Source of the DNA: CAZKUN01 sp964555935
GTDB taxonomy: Bacteria > Armatimonadota > Zipacnadia > Zipacnadales > VGFC01
Assembly (NCBI GenBank): GCA_964555935.1
Contig: CAZKUN010000045.1
Location: 1 to 46,433 of the forward strand
Direction of reading: 5' to 3'
Length of the DNA: 46,433 bases
The first letter of the stretch is position 1, and the number at the start of each line of letters is the position of its first letter. A program made the translations under genes and the position numbers. Below the pieces are notes generated by a model. It was not told the origin of the DNA. It saw only the letters and a list, made by a program, of their open reading frames with translations, and did no database searches. Positions 7,660 to 16,882 of the stretch are shown in pieces.

Positions 7660-10545
7660 GTGAAACGCGTTTTGACCTGGTTAGCGCATGCCGTGGCGGC
7701 GACAACGGCGTGCTCGGGCATATCGGCTCAGGTCGTGGCTACATGCCCGCGAGCGCCTAGACCACCGATACTGGATGGCAACGTAACCGCCGATGAGTGG
7801 ATCGCCGCCGGTCGCTTGGGTCCGTTCGTGCTCCTCCGCGGCGAGGGACTGCCGCAACACTCAACCGAGGTCCGCGTCATGCACGATGACTCGGCATTCT
7901 ATGTTGCGGCCGTGCTATACGATGACGACACCGACGCCCTCGTCGCCGGGGTCACCGAGCGCGACGGGGACGTGTTTAGGGACGACTCCTTCGAGATCTT
8001 CATCGACGCGATCGGCACGGGCGAGACGTACGTGCATCTGGTCATCAATTCCATCGGCACTCAGCTCGATGAGATGAACCAGAGCCGAGTCGATGACTTC
8101 CAGTGGGCGAAGGGTGTCTCTGTCGCCGATGGCGCGTGGGCGATTGAGCTGGCCTTGCCTTTCGGTGCCGGCGAGGCACCCGCGCCGGGGACCACGTGGC
8201 ACGTCGGAGCCGCCAGGAACATGCCCCGCCTGGGTGAGGCGAGCAGTTGGAACGGCTTCGAGAACGGCTTCCACGAGTCGGAACGGTTCGGGTTGCTGAC
8301 CTTCGGTGGACCGAATATCTCGTTCAAGGTCGCCGATATGGGCGAGCGGCGGCTCGGACTGAACGAAGCCCATCTTTTCGCGGACAACGCGACTCCACAG
8401 GTCCTGGACTACAAGGCCAACATCCGCGTGCATGGCCGCGACCGATCCGGACACTACTTCAGCTCGGTCAAATTCCCCGCGCCCGGCGGGTCGCGAACTC
8501 CGGTCGACATCCCCTACCAGGTCACGCAGGACGGCGTTGGCAGCGTCCTCATCTCGGTAACCGACAGCACGGGCAAGCCCGTCTTCCGCACCGCGGCCCT
8601 GCCGATCCGCTCGCCTGCCATCGCCCGCGCCTTGTTCGATGCGGAGGCGGCGCTGGCCTCAGCCAGTCGCGAGTGGGCCAAGCTTGAGGCATCAGACGGC
8701 AAGACTGCTCTTAGCGGGGGCATAGGTACGCTAGCGACGCGATGGCGGACCCTAAGCGATCTCGCTGTTCGCCGCGGCGAGATGACCCGTCCCGAGCAGG
8801 AGGAGATGGCGGTCGCCGCCCGTCGTTTGGCCGGCGACGCTGGGCGATTGCTTCAGCGCATCAAGGCGGTCGGCGTAACGGGAAGGATAGCGCTCCCTTT
8901 CGCCCTGGCGACGACGACGCCGTTGGCAAAGGTCTTCCAGGATGATGTAGCCGTCGCCGCCTACGAGACGGTCCAGCTTCATGCCTGCCGCAACGAGACC
9001 GAAGCGTTTCAGATCGTGATCGTGCCATTCGAGAGCGCGCCGCAAGTCATCTCCGTGGAAGCGTCGAGCCTTGCGGGCGAGGCCGGAGAGATTGACGCGG
9101 AGCAGATCATCATCCGGCCTGTCGGCTACGTGCCCGCGGCGGATCACCTCGTGACGGCGTCCGAGAAGCGCCCGTACCCCGACATGCTCGCCGATCCGCT
9201 TGGTTCCGGCATGGGCATTCAGGTAGAGCCTGGCGTCACATCCGCCCTGTGGGTGACCGTCAAGGTGCCGGCCGACGCGCAGCCCGGCGACTACGAGGGC
9301 ACGATCCAGGCGACATCCGACGAAGCCAGTCTCGAAGTGCCCGTGGCCCTCACGGTCCATCCGATCTCGCTGCCGAACCCAACGGACTACCGCGCGACGA
9401 TCGGCTTCTGGCAGTCGCCCCATCGCATCGCGGAGCAGTACGGTCTCGAGCTCTGGAGCCGCGATCACTGGGCGCTGATCCGGACCTACCTGCAGGACAT
9501 GGCCGACCACGGCCAGGATCTGGCGTTCGCCACGCGCGACCTTGTCGAGTGGCGCCGCGACGAGGCCGGCGAACCGGTCTTCAATTACACGCTGTTTGAC
9601 CGCTACATCGAGGTCTGCCGCGAGGTGGGGATCGACGAGGGCATTGAGTACTACTCGATGTTCAACGCGTCCGGCGACAGCGCGATCACGTGGGTCGGGC
9701 CTGATGGCGACACGGAGATCATATCGGCCAGCCCCGGTGACGAACCATACGACTCGGCCTGGACAGCCTTCCTCACTGATTTCGCGTCTCACCTCGAAGA
9801 GAACGGCTGGCTTGATGACGTGTATATATGTCCCGCCGACGAGCCGCGGGATCGGCCCGATGTCCCAACGCTTGACCGCTTCAAGCGCTGCGCGGAACTC
9901 GTCCACGCCGCTCACCCGAAGCTCGGTACGACCGTCGCGCTCGACTCGCTCGAGGTCGGCAAAGCGCTGGCCGACTCAATCGACCGCATGGTATTCAAGC
10001 TCCGCGATGATGTCTACGACCGCGAACTGGCGGAGGCAAAGGTGCTTGATGGCGGGATAGTTGAGGCCTATATCTGCTGCCATCCGGACCGACCCAACAC
10101 CTTCATCACCTCACCTAACATCGATAGCCGAGTCATTGGGTGGCTCATGTTCCGCGAGGGCCTTCAGGGCCTGCTGCGCTGGTCATACGAGCGCTGGCCG
10201 GTCGACCCCAGCGGCGTCCCCGAGGGTGACGGCAAGTACGCCGCGGGCGACCTCTTCATCGTCTACCCCGGCCCCGATGGGCCCTACTCCACGCCCCGCT
10301 GGGAGATCCTGCGCGACGGCATCGAGGATCACGAGTTGCTCAGCATTCTAAAAGACCGGATCGACGCCGCGCGTGCCGATGGCCGAGAGGCCCAGGCCGA
10401 CGCCGCCGAGCAAGCCTTGAGCCGCGCGCTTGCGGCCGTCGCCGGCGATGGGCCTGAACTGATTGGCTACACCGAGGATCCAGCGACGCTCGAGCAAGCT
10501 CGCGTGCAAATTATTGAGGCACTCAACGGACTCGCGAGCGGTTAG
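7660..10545 (+). CDS. Secreted CBM9-like / DUF4091 (GH123-type) glycosidase-like protein
   Basis: A 961-residue protein that starts with GTG, placed after the ribosome site GGGAGG. A signal peptide covers about residues 1-24. Residues about 25-215 resemble the CBM9/DOMON-like carbohydrate-binding fold (PPILDGNVTADEW; VRVMHDDSAFYVAAVLYDDD; RDDSFEIFID). A middle beta-sandwich (about 420-560) leads into a DUF4091/GH123-like barrel. In this barrel the pair D-E in PADEP (about 727-728) matches the Asp-Glu catalytic pair of GH123 beta-N-acetylgalactosaminidases, and the C-terminus has YPGPDGPYSTPRWEILRDGI plus EDHELL, the usual DUF4091 ending. It probably cleaves an amino-sugar glycan outside the cytoplasm. 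DUF4091 proteins are broad, so the exact linkage is not assignable. The next gene follows after 38 nt, likely co-transcribed. Confidence 0.85.
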   Translation: MKRVLTWLAHAVAATTACSGISAQVVATCPRAPRPPILDGNVTADEWIAAGRLGPFVLLRGEGLPQHSTEVRVMHDDSAFYVAAVLYDDDTDALVAGVTERDGDVFRDDSFEIFIDAIGTGETYVHLVINSIGTQLDEMNQSRVDDFQWAKGVSVADGAWAIELALPFGAGEAPAPGTTWHVGAARNMPRLGEASSWNGFENGFHESERFGLLTFGGPNISFKVADMGERRLGLNEAHLFADNATPQVLDYKANIRVHGRDRSGHYFSSVKFPAPGGSRTPVDIPYQVTQDGVGSVLISVTDSTGKPVFRTAALPIRSPAIARALFDAEAALASASREWAKLEASDGKTALSGGIGTLATRWRTLSDLAVRRGEMTRPEQEEMAVAARRLAGDAGRLLQRIKAVGVTGRIALPFALATTTPLAKVFQDDVAVAAYETVQLHACRNETEAFQIVIVPFESAPQVISVEASSLAGEAGEIDAEQIIIRPVGYVPAADHLVTASEKRPYPDMLADPLGSGMGIQVEPGVTSALWVTVKVPADAQPGDYEGTIQATSDEASLEVPVALTVHPISLPNPTDYRATIGFWQSPHRIAEQYGLELWSRDHWALIRTYLQDMADHGQDLAFATRDLVEWRRDEAGEPVFNYTLFDRYIEVCREVGIDEGIEYYSMFNASGDSAITWVGPDGDTEIISASPGDEPYDSAWTAFLTDFASHLEENGWLDDVYICPADEPRDRPDVPTLDRFKRCAELVHAAHPKLGTTVALDSLEVGKALADSIDRMVFKLRDDVYDRELAEAKVLDGGIVEAYICCHPDRPNTFITSPNIDSRVIGWLMFREGLQGLLRWSYERWPVDPSGVPEGDGKYAAGDLFIVYPGPDGPYSTPRWEILRDGIEDHELLSILKDRIDAARADGREAQADAAEQALSRALAAVAGDGPELIGYTEDPATLEQARVQIIEALNGLASG

Positions 10546-10583
10546 TATAACCATGCCGCTCATTCACGCCACGAGGGAACCAG

Positions 10584-12461
10584 ATGCTACCCTTACTCGC
10601 GCTACTGCTGATCCCGCCAACCGACGCCGACGCCCAGCGACGGGCCCCCGCGGTGCTTATCGACAACTTCGAAACCGGCACGAGCAAGTGGCGAAGCAAT
10701 GACGCCCTCGCTGTCGACCGCGCCCGGTCTACAATCGCCGCGATCTACGCGGTTGCGGGTGATGCGCCCGATGGGGGCGCGCAGGCGGCGCTGATTGAGT
10801 TCACCGCCGGCCGCAACACGTGGGCGAGCGTGACGACGTCGGTGGATGGATCGACATGGGTCGATAACAGCTGCTCCGGCTTGGCGATGTGGATCCGCGG
10901 CGACGGACCGCGGCGACGGATCGATCTCGTATTACGAGCCTACACGAAGGACGCCGACGGCCGCGCGGTCGACACATCCTACACGAAAACCGTTTCGGTC
11001 TCATCGGACGAATGGCATGCCTTGCGCGTGCCGTTTGGCGCGTTCAAGGCCAAGAACGGTCCCGCTCTCGACACGACAGCGCTCCCCGACGTGAAGCTTC
11101 TGCAGTTCGTCAAGACGGGAACTTGGCAACCCTTGCGCCTCACGGTCGACGACATCCGCGCCGAGGTCTTTCCCGCCACAACAGCTCCCGTCGCGTCCGC
11201 CGGCGCGACGCTGGTCGACTTCGATCGCGGCGGCTCAGAAAGCGTTCTCCAGCATGGCGCGTGCCTCGGCAGCGAGTACCCGAGGCTCCTCGATGATGAG
11301 ATCTTCTCCGCCAAGGTCATGGCCTCCCTCGCGTTGCTCGGCCGCACGACCATCCGCGTCCGGCTATCGGACTTCTATGACCGCGAAGGGCAACTGGTCA
11401 AGACCTCCGAACTCCTGAAGATCCTCGCCTGGATCCGCACGATCGGTGGCGATCCGCTGCTTTGCTTCGACCAGCCGCTGTCACGCACGGGCGTCAGTCC
11501 CGCCGAGGGGTGGCGCGACTTCGGCGCGCTCTGCGCGGAGATCGCCAAACGCCGCAAGGACGAGGCTGGCGCGCACTCCTACGAGGTCGGGAGCGAGCCG
11601 CTTCTCAGCGGGCAATTCCGCAAGATCGAGGACGCCACCGACGCCTACAATGCCCTCGCGGCTCAGATCCAACACGCCGACCCGCTGGCCGAGGTGGGCG
11701 GGCTGGGCTTTGCCTCACCGTGGGATGACAACCTGACGTACTTCGTCGAGAACGCCCGGACGTTGGATTTCGTGAGCTTCCATTTCTACGGAGCCCACAG
11801 CCCCATCGCCGCGGACGATGACCTCTTCAAGGTGGCGTGTCGCGGGGAAGCCTCCGACCTCCCGCATCAGATGTCTCCCCAGGAGGTCCGCGAACTGGTC
11901 GCCGAGCGCGATCCTGCCATCGAGGTGTGGATCACCGAGTGCGCCCTGAACTCCGGCCGCGAGGCCTCCGGTCGCGCGAGAGACGATCGTATCCAAGACC
12001 ACTACGGCGGCGCGTGGCTGACCGCATTCTCCATCTCAGCGGCGCCTTACGTCGATCGCGTGCTCTGGTTCAAGGCGTATGGCCACGGCTGGGGGTTGCT
12101 CAGGGATGACGGTACGCCGACGCCCGCATTCCACGCCGCCACGCTCTTCTCGCGCTTCGTCCCGTTGGGAGCCACGGTCGGCAAGCCGATCCTGGCGGGC
12201 GCGTCCGCAGTGATGGCGCCAGTCACCACCGGAGCGGGGCGGCACGTTCTGATCGCCAACTCGGCCGAGGCTCAAGCCTTCGAGATTCAGCTCAACGGCA
12301 CGCCCGATGTCAGTCCGGTTCGGCTCCGCCGCTTCGATCCCACGACCACGTCGCCGGTCGCCGACCCCATCGTGGCAACCTCGCGACTGAAGCTCACGCT
12401 GCGCGGGCCCGGCATCGCAATCATCGAAGCGCCAAGCGAACCGGAGACAGAGACACAGTAA
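10584..12461 (+). CDS. Secreted glycoside-hydrolase-like protein (CBM11-like + TIM barrel)
   Basis: A 625-residue protein with a short signal peptide (MLPLLALLLIPPTDADA). Residues about 22-200 form a CBM11/CIA30-like jelly roll (LIDNFETGTSKWRS; WIRGDG; VDDIRAEVF). Residues about 215-550 look like a clan A TIM barrel. Two glutamates sit where acid/base and nucleophile are expected: SYEVGSEP (about 336) and IEVWITECAL (about 450). A C-terminal beta domain follows. The family number is uncertain (GH39/GH5-like appearance). Ribosome site GAGGGA lies 5 nt upstream. It follows the DUF4091 gene closely and probably acts on the same glycan. Its TAA (12459-12461) directly abuts the stop codon of the convergent gene. 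Confidence 0.75.
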   Translation: MLPLLALLLIPPTDADAQRRAPAVLIDNFETGTSKWRSNDALAVDRARSTIAAIYAVAGDAPDGGAQAALIEFTAGRNTWASVTTSVDGSTWVDNSCSGLAMWIRGDGPRRRIDLVLRAYTKDADGRAVDTSYTKTVSVSSDEWHALRVPFGAFKAKNGPALDTTALPDVKLLQFVKTGTWQPLRLTVDDIRAEVFPATTAPVASAGATLVDFDRGGSESVLQHGACLGSEYPRLLDDEIFSAKVMASLALLGRTTIRVRLSDFYDREGQLVKTSELLKILAWIRTIGGDPLLCFDQPLSRTGVSPAEGWRDFGALCAEIAKRRKDEAGAHSYEVGSEPLLSGQFRKIEDATDAYNALAAQIQHADPLAEVGGLGFASPWDDNLTYFVENARTLDFVSFHFYGAHSPIAADDDLFKVACRGEASDLPHQMSPQEVRELVAERDPAIEVWITECALNSGREASGRARDDRIQDHYGGAWLTAFSISAAPYVDRVLWFKAYGHGWGLLRDDGTPTPAFHAATLFSRFVPLGATVGKPILAGASAVMAPVTTGAGRHVLIANSAEAQAFEIQLNGTPDVSPVRLRRFDPTTTSPVADPIVATSRLKLTLRGPGIAIIEAPSEPETETQ

Positions 12462-14240
12462 CTAGTCTGTCGCCTCCAGCCTCACGCGAAACGGCTCGGC
12501 GAACGTCCCCTTCGCCCAGATGATGGTGCGGATGCCCTCGACGGCAACGCGCGTCTCCTCCGCGCCCTCCACCGTGCCGATGAGCCCCCGCGCCATTCCG
12601 CCAAGCACCAGAAACGCCGGGTTCACGATTGGCGCGTCGGGTGCGGGAGTCACCACGATCTCCCCCGGCGCCACGCCGGCCAGGACGTACGCTCGCTCGG
12701 CCTGACTATACTCCGCCGTCCCGCGACCCGCGACCACTTCGACTTCGCCCGGCTCAATCCAGCATCTCGCCGCATCCAGCACGTCCGCCGCCCGATCGAC
12801 CGTCCCGATCAGCCAGACGTAGTCCTCCTCTCCGTCGGATTCCCGGATCGGGTCGTTGACCAGATTCACGAGGTTCGAGTGCGTCGGGTGCTCGTACAGC
12901 GCCGGGTCCTCCAGCCAACTCGTCTCCATCCCGCGCGTGAGGGGCCAGTGGGGGTAGCAGTTGAAGATGTCAGGTTTGTCGATGTACGGGTCGGCCCACA
13001 TCTTCACCTGGCGCGGCGCGTTCGGCGTGACCATGAACGGCCTCGGCCCGCCCTTGATGTTAACGATGGATATTACCTGCGGCCAGTCGCTGATGTCGAG
13101 CCCGGGCTTCGGCCAATGCGGTGTCTGTCGCTCGCCACTGGGCGAGTAGAACGTGATCGCCTGCGGATCGAGCGCATCCGACGGGCGACGCCCCGGCCGG
13201 TTGATCATGATGAACTCCTGGTTCTCATGCCAGCCCGGCTCAACGAACGCTCGCAGATAGCGCGTCCCGGTGCCATCGGGATAGAACGTGAAGGTCTCCT
13301 CAGCGTGCTCTCCGCGAATCCATCTCACATCCACATCCACGAGCTTGTACGACCATCTCACCACCACGCGCGCGGGTGAGGAGTGGATGATCTCCACCTT
13401 GGAGTGCTCGCAGTTCTTGTCCTGCAGCGGCTCGACGCAGCCCCGCGCGCCGTAGAAATCCGGCTCCGCCTCCAGCCACTCATACGTCAGCCACGCCTCC
13501 GGCAGCGCCCAGCACCCCACGTAATTCACCCCGCGCCAGAACACGAACCGCGCCACGCTATCGGGCCAGCTCACCACCACATCCCGCTTCTCGCTCCCAC
13601 TCCAGATCTCGTCCCACGTCCGCGTCTCATCCCCGACCTTAATCGGGCGGGTGTAGCGGAGGTCGGCGTAGCTCGCGCCGAAGGTGATGTCGGGGATTGG
13701 ACCCTCGTGTAGTATGGACACTGACTGCAGCGGGGACCGCAGTGCAAGTCCGGCGTCGACTTCGGTGGCCGGCCGGATTCGGTACGGCCTGGGCACCAGT
13801 TCCGGAGCGCCGCCGCCCAGTGGCGCGTCCACTCGCGCGAGCATCTCACCGGCTGAGGCGAGACGCAGATCCGCCGCGGCCACCGGCAACCAGACCGCCC
13901 TCATCCTCTGATTCGGACCGATCCAGTCACCGGACGCGGACCACACTTCCTCACCATCCATCTTCGTCAGCGCGAGCCGCAGCGCGCGCTCACCGCCCTC
14001 CGGCCGGCGCGCCTCGATCACGCACAGCCGCTCAATGCCCTGATCGCCGACGCGGAAGTTGTCCTTCAGGTGGAGCGCCAGCTCAAACTCCGTCGCCGGA
14101 CGCTCGCCCCAAGGCATGTAGTCCTCGGGCTCGGCGAAATGGCTCTTCGGCAACAGGTCAATCGGACGGTTGCCATACGTCGGCGCAACTTGGGAGATCG
14201 CAACGGTGCAGCAGAGGAGACAGCATGAAACGGCGATCAT
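12462..14240 (-). CDS. Secreted protein of unknown fold, possibly glycan-active
   Basis: I do not recognise a family for this protein of about 592 residues. A signal peptide is clear from the ATG at 14240 (MIAVSCCLLCCTVAIS-Q). TTG starts at 14252 (with GGGGGTGG upstream) or 14282 are also possible and would lengthen the signal n-region. The mature part is rich in Trp and Tyr and beta-strand-like throughout, with FVFWRGVNYVGCWALPEAWL (about residues 240-260), W-rich turns, and HENQEFIMINRPGRRPSD. Such aromatic-rich beta-sandwich or beta-propeller proteins commonly bind or cleave polysaccharide, but no catalytic motif can be named. It converges exactly on the neighbouring glycosidase gene and is upstream-bounded by a terminator. 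Confidence 0.6.
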   Translation of the reverse strand: MIAVSCCLLCCTVAISQVAPTYGNRPIDLLPKSHFAEPEDYMPWGERPATEFELALHLKDNFRVGDQGIERLCVIEARRPEGGERALRLALTKMDGEEVWSASGDWIGPNQRMRAVWLPVAAADLRLASAGEMLARVDAPLGGGAPELVPRPYRIRPATEVDAGLALRSPLQSVSILHEGPIPDITFGASYADLRYTRPIKVGDETRTWDEIWSGSEKRDVVVSWPDSVARFVFWRGVNYVGCWALPEAWLTYEWLEAEPDFYGARGCVEPLQDKNCEHSKVEIIHSSPARVVVRWSYKLVDVDVRWIRGEHAEETFTFYPDGTGTRYLRAFVEPGWHENQEFIMINRPGRRPSDALDPQAITFYSPSGERQTPHWPKPGLDISDWPQVISIVNIKGGPRPFMVTPNAPRQVKMWADPYIDKPDIFNCYPHWPLTRGMETSWLEDPALYEHPTHSNLVNLVNDPIRESDGEEDYVWLIGTVDRAADVLDAARCWIEPGEVEVVAGRGTAEYSQAERAYVLAGVAPGEIVVTPAPDAPIVNPAFLVLGGMARGLIGTVEGAEETRVAVEGIRTIIWAKGTFAEPFRVRLEATD

Positions 14241-14325
14241 CCGCGAACCCAAGACAGACCACCCCCGGTTGGCAATTCTCAACTCACACTAATGCTGGAC
14301 GCCTGACGCGGGAGTAAGTTGCATG

Positions 14326-14361
14326 AAAAGACGGCGCCGAGTCGAGATCTCAGCGCCGTCT
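14326..14361 (-). terminator. Rho-independent terminator after the aldo/keto reductase gene
   Basis: AGACGGCGC (14329-14337) pairs with GCGCCGTCT (14353-14361), extended inward by GAG/CTC past one mismatch, with a 7-nt loop. On the minus strand the stem is followed at once by TTTT (14326-14329). It lies downstream of the reductase stop and upstream of the next minus-strand gene. A T4 run on the plus side makes it partly bidirectional. Confidence 0.7.
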
Positions 14362-14382
14362 CAGTTTTCCGTCGTGCCATTC

Positions 14383-14442
14383 CCTGCCGTCACCCCCGCC
14401 GTCAGCCCCGACGTTACCCCTGCCGTCAGCCCTGCCGTTGCC
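14383..14442. repeat. Five tandem copies of a 12-bp unit
   Basis: The unit CCTGCCGTCACC recurs five times with small changes (starts at 14383, 14395, 14407, 14419, 14431). It stands directly against the stop codon of the aldo/keto reductase gene and before its terminator. The period of 12 keeps a reading frame (Pro-Ala-Val-Ser/Thr on the plus strand), but there is no gene around it in that frame. Confidence 0.8.
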
Positions 14443-15597
14443 CTACCCCTCCGCCAGCGCCTTCATCACCGACGCCATCCGCTCCATGCGCTCCGGGATC
14501 GGCAGATCCTGCGGGCATGCCTCAACGCACTGACCACACGCGGAGCATCGATTCGGATCGAAGCGCTCGTTGCCGTAGGCCTTCGCCAGCCGCTCGGAGG
14601 CGCTTCCGATGTGGAAGACCTCGTGAAGTTGAAGCAAGCCCATCATCATGAACACGGGGAGATTCTCGGGGCACTTGCCCATGCAATACCGGCAGCCCGT
14701 GCAGAGGTCCTCGCCTTGGCTAAACTCGCGGAAAGCGTCGATGAAGCGCTGGCGTTGTTCGGCGCTCATCGGCTCTTCAAGGCTCGCCACGGCCGCGTTC
14801 TGCTCGACATGCGCCGGGTCGTTCATGCCTGAGATCACCGTCGAGACCGCGTCGGATCCGAGCAAGAACCGCAGCGCGATCTCCTGCACCGGCATGCCCT
14901 TCAACTCCGGCAAGCGCTCGGCGAACAGCTCGGACTCTCCGACCAGGAGACCGCCACGCAGGGGGCCCATGATGCAGATGCCGACGCCGTGGTCCTTCGC
15001 GTATTCGATCACGCGCTCGGGATACCGGTCGTTGAAGTTGTAGTAGAGCGTGACGAACCGAAACTCCGGGACCTTCTCCAGCCACTCAATGATGTCGTCG
15101 GGTTGGCCGTGGCTGGTGAAGCCGAGGTGGCCGACAAGCCCTTCGTCCTTCGCCTCGCGCATCGCCCGCAGCGGAGAGTCCGGGCCCTCCGTGGCGACCG
15201 CGAAGTGCTCCGCGGCGCTCAAGTCCCAGAACTGGTAGAAATCAAACCGGTCGACCTTGCACCGCTTGAGCGAGTTGTCGATACACTCGCGCATCTGGTC
15301 GCGCGTGCTGATGCCGAGGTTCTTCTCGACTTGCCCATCGCCGGGCCGGGGTTGAGCCTTCGCGCTCAGCACGAGCTTCGAGACATCCCTTCCCTCGAGC
15401 GCGGAACCGACCCAGCTCTCGGCGTTCTCGTCGAACTCCTTGTAGCTGTAAGCGGCGCCGATATCCACGTACGTCAAGCCGAGCTCAATCTCTTTGGCCA
15501 TGATCTCCACTGCATTCTCGCGGTCATGGAACCGCATCGTGCCGATGCCAAGCGCCGAGACATCCAACCCCGTATCACCAACCGGTCGATATTGCAC
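14443..15597 (-). CDS. Aldo/keto reductase with C-terminal 2[4Fe-4S] ferredoxin domain
   Basis: A 384-residue protein. Residues 1-270 are an aldo/keto reductase barrel with tetrad candidates Asp45 and Tyr50 (VDIGAAYSYKE), Lys80 (LSAKAQ) and His in GHLGFTSHG. Residues about 290-370 carry two cluster motifs, CTGCRYCMGKCP and CSACGQCVEACPQ. This class of iron-sulfur AKR is common in anaerobes and in sugar-using clusters and may couple carbonyl/alcohol redox to a ferredoxin-type carrier. The start is GTG at 15597, with AGGAGG 8 nt upstream. It follows the Gfo/Idh/MocA gene after 44 nt, so both likely belong to one transcript, terminated at 14326-14361. Confidence 0.93.
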   Translation of the reverse strand: MQYRPVGDTGLDVSALGIGTMRFHDRENAVEIMAKEIELGLTYVDIGAAYSYKEFDENAESWVGSALEGRDVSKLVLSAKAQPRPGDGQVEKNLGISTRDQMRECIDNSLKRCKVDRFDFYQFWDLSAAEHFAVATEGPDSPLRAMREAKDEGLVGHLGFTSHGQPDDIIEWLEKVPEFRFVTLYYNFNDRYPERVIEYAKDHGVGICIMGPLRGGLLVGESELFAERLPELKGMPVQEIALRFLLGSDAVSTVISGMNDPAHVEQNAAVASLEEPMSAEQRQRFIDAFREFSQGEDLCTGCRYCMGKCPENLPVFMMMGLLQLHEVFHIGSASERLAKAYGNERFDPNRCSACGQCVEACPQDLPIPERMERMASVMKALAEG

Positions 15598-15641
15598 GTG
15601 GCCTGCCTCCTGTTGAAGGTCCGTCCGAGCCCGGGCGCGCC

Positions 15642-16321
15642 TTAGATGCCCCAGTGCTCGTTGATCTCGCGCTGGTATCCCTCGATGAAACCGGATACAA
15701 CATCCTCGTACGGCAGAGCCTCGCCACAGTGCGCCGACTCGTAGACCGCCTCGCAGATCGCCTTCGTGCGCAAGCCGGCCTCACCGTCGATCTCAGGCTG
15801 AGAGCCCGTGGCAACGGCGCGCAGGAAATCGTAGATCTCAAGCGCCATGCCATCCTCAAAACCGTGCGGGAAGTAGCGCTCGCGGTCGTCGTCGCTGAGC
15901 GAGGCCATGTACTCGGGGATGATGTCGGACAGAAGCTGCGGCTCGTCGCCAGGCCGGATGATGCGCGCGCCGGGGAAGGGCCCTTCGAATACATTGCCCT
16001 CATCAACGATGCACCCGGAGCTGCCGTAGTAGGCGATGTTGCTCGCCTCCTGTCCGGGCGCGACCGCCGTCGAACTCCAGAACCCATCGACTCCGCTCTC
16101 GAAGCTCAACATCGCCATCCACGTATCCTCGCGGTCATCGTAGACAGTCTTGCCGTCGCGGATATATGGCCACTTCTCATGCTGGCGGACGGTGGCGTAG
16201 ACCCTACTCGGCGCGCCGAACAGGTAGCTGATCGTGTCGGCGAAATGCACGCCTCGGTCCATGATCATCCCGCCGCCGCCCATCATCTTGTCGGTGCGCC
16301 AGTGCCAGGCGGGGGGGGGGG
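15642..16321 (-). pseudogene. Gfo/Idh/MocA oxidoreductase, C-terminal part after frameshift
   Basis: This frame continues the oxidoreductase that begins at 16882. It picks up immediately after the poly-C run with WHWRTDKMMGGGGMIMDRGV, then HFADTISYLFG, the standard C-terminal GFO_IDH_MocA domain (the Gly-rich turn and D-x-G-x-H). It ends with a normal C-terminus (EINEHWGI). Restoring one C (12 in the run) or removing two (9) joins both parts to a protein of about 413 residues. With 11 C the two parts lie in different frames. Either the run was miscalled, or the gene is inactive or phase-variable. The family oxidises or reduces sugars or inositol using NAD(P). Confidence 0.8.
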
Positions 16322-16882
16322 TGACGGACGGTGATAGCCGGCGTGCTGGATGAAGAACATCCGGGGCTCGCCGATCATGCCGCGCTCGTTGATGGCCCAA
16401 TACGCGGCGCGTTGCGCGGCTTCGCGACGGATGTTGTTCGCGCAGGCGGTGATCAGCCCATTCTTTCGCGCGGCCTCGATGATCAGCCGGCTCGCGCGAA
16501 CCGTCACCCCGAACGGCTTCTCGATGAGAACGTTGGTCCCAAACTCCAGGCACTGCACTCCGGTGATGTGGTGGTCATAGTGCGGCGTGCAGATGTCGGC
16601 TCCATCCACCTCATAGTGCGCGATCATCTTGTGCACGTCCGAGTGGACCATCGGCCGGATGTCCTGCCACTCGGCCACATGGGTGGCCATCTCTCGGGCC
16701 GCCTCTTCGTCGCGATCACACACGTGCGTGATCCGGAAGAGGTCGCCCTCCTTCTGCATGATCTGTTCGTACGCTCGCAGGTGCGAATGGGCGATGTGCC
16801 CGCACCCGATGATACCAATCTTGATGGGTTTGCTCGGCAAGTGAATCAGCCCCTTAGGAATCTGCGGAATCTCTATCAACAT
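16283..16882 (-). pseudogene. Gfo/Idh/MocA oxidoreductase, N-terminal part (runs into frameshift)
   Basis: The N-terminal Rossmann half shows KIGIIGCGHIAHSHLRAYE (NAD-binding G-x-G-x-x-A-type), VCDRDEEAA, DGADICTPHYDHH, and the catalytic-lysine block NVLIEKPFGVT. Homology is intact up to HAGYHRPS, after which the frame goes through proline codons of the poly-C run and stops at 16283. The ATG at 16882 has only a weak GGCGGG ribosome site; starts further upstream to 16951 are open. It is divergent from the transporter gene at 17066. The enzyme would work with the iron-sulfur reductase downstream in sugar conversion. Confidence 0.8.
16311..16321. repeat. Homopolymer of 11 G (poly-C in the coding strand)
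   Basis: Eleven consecutive G lie exactly where the Gfo/Idh/MocA reading frame breaks. Long G/C runs mutate by slippage and are also error-prone in sequencing. Confidence 0.95.

Noticed and set aside
8752..9915. 387-codon open frame on the minus strand
   Set aside because: Antisense to the DUF4091 protein with Arg/Asp/Val-rich shadow composition.
14383..14442. CRISPR-like array
   Set aside because: The 12-bp units are directly adjacent without spacers, and no cas genes exist in the window.
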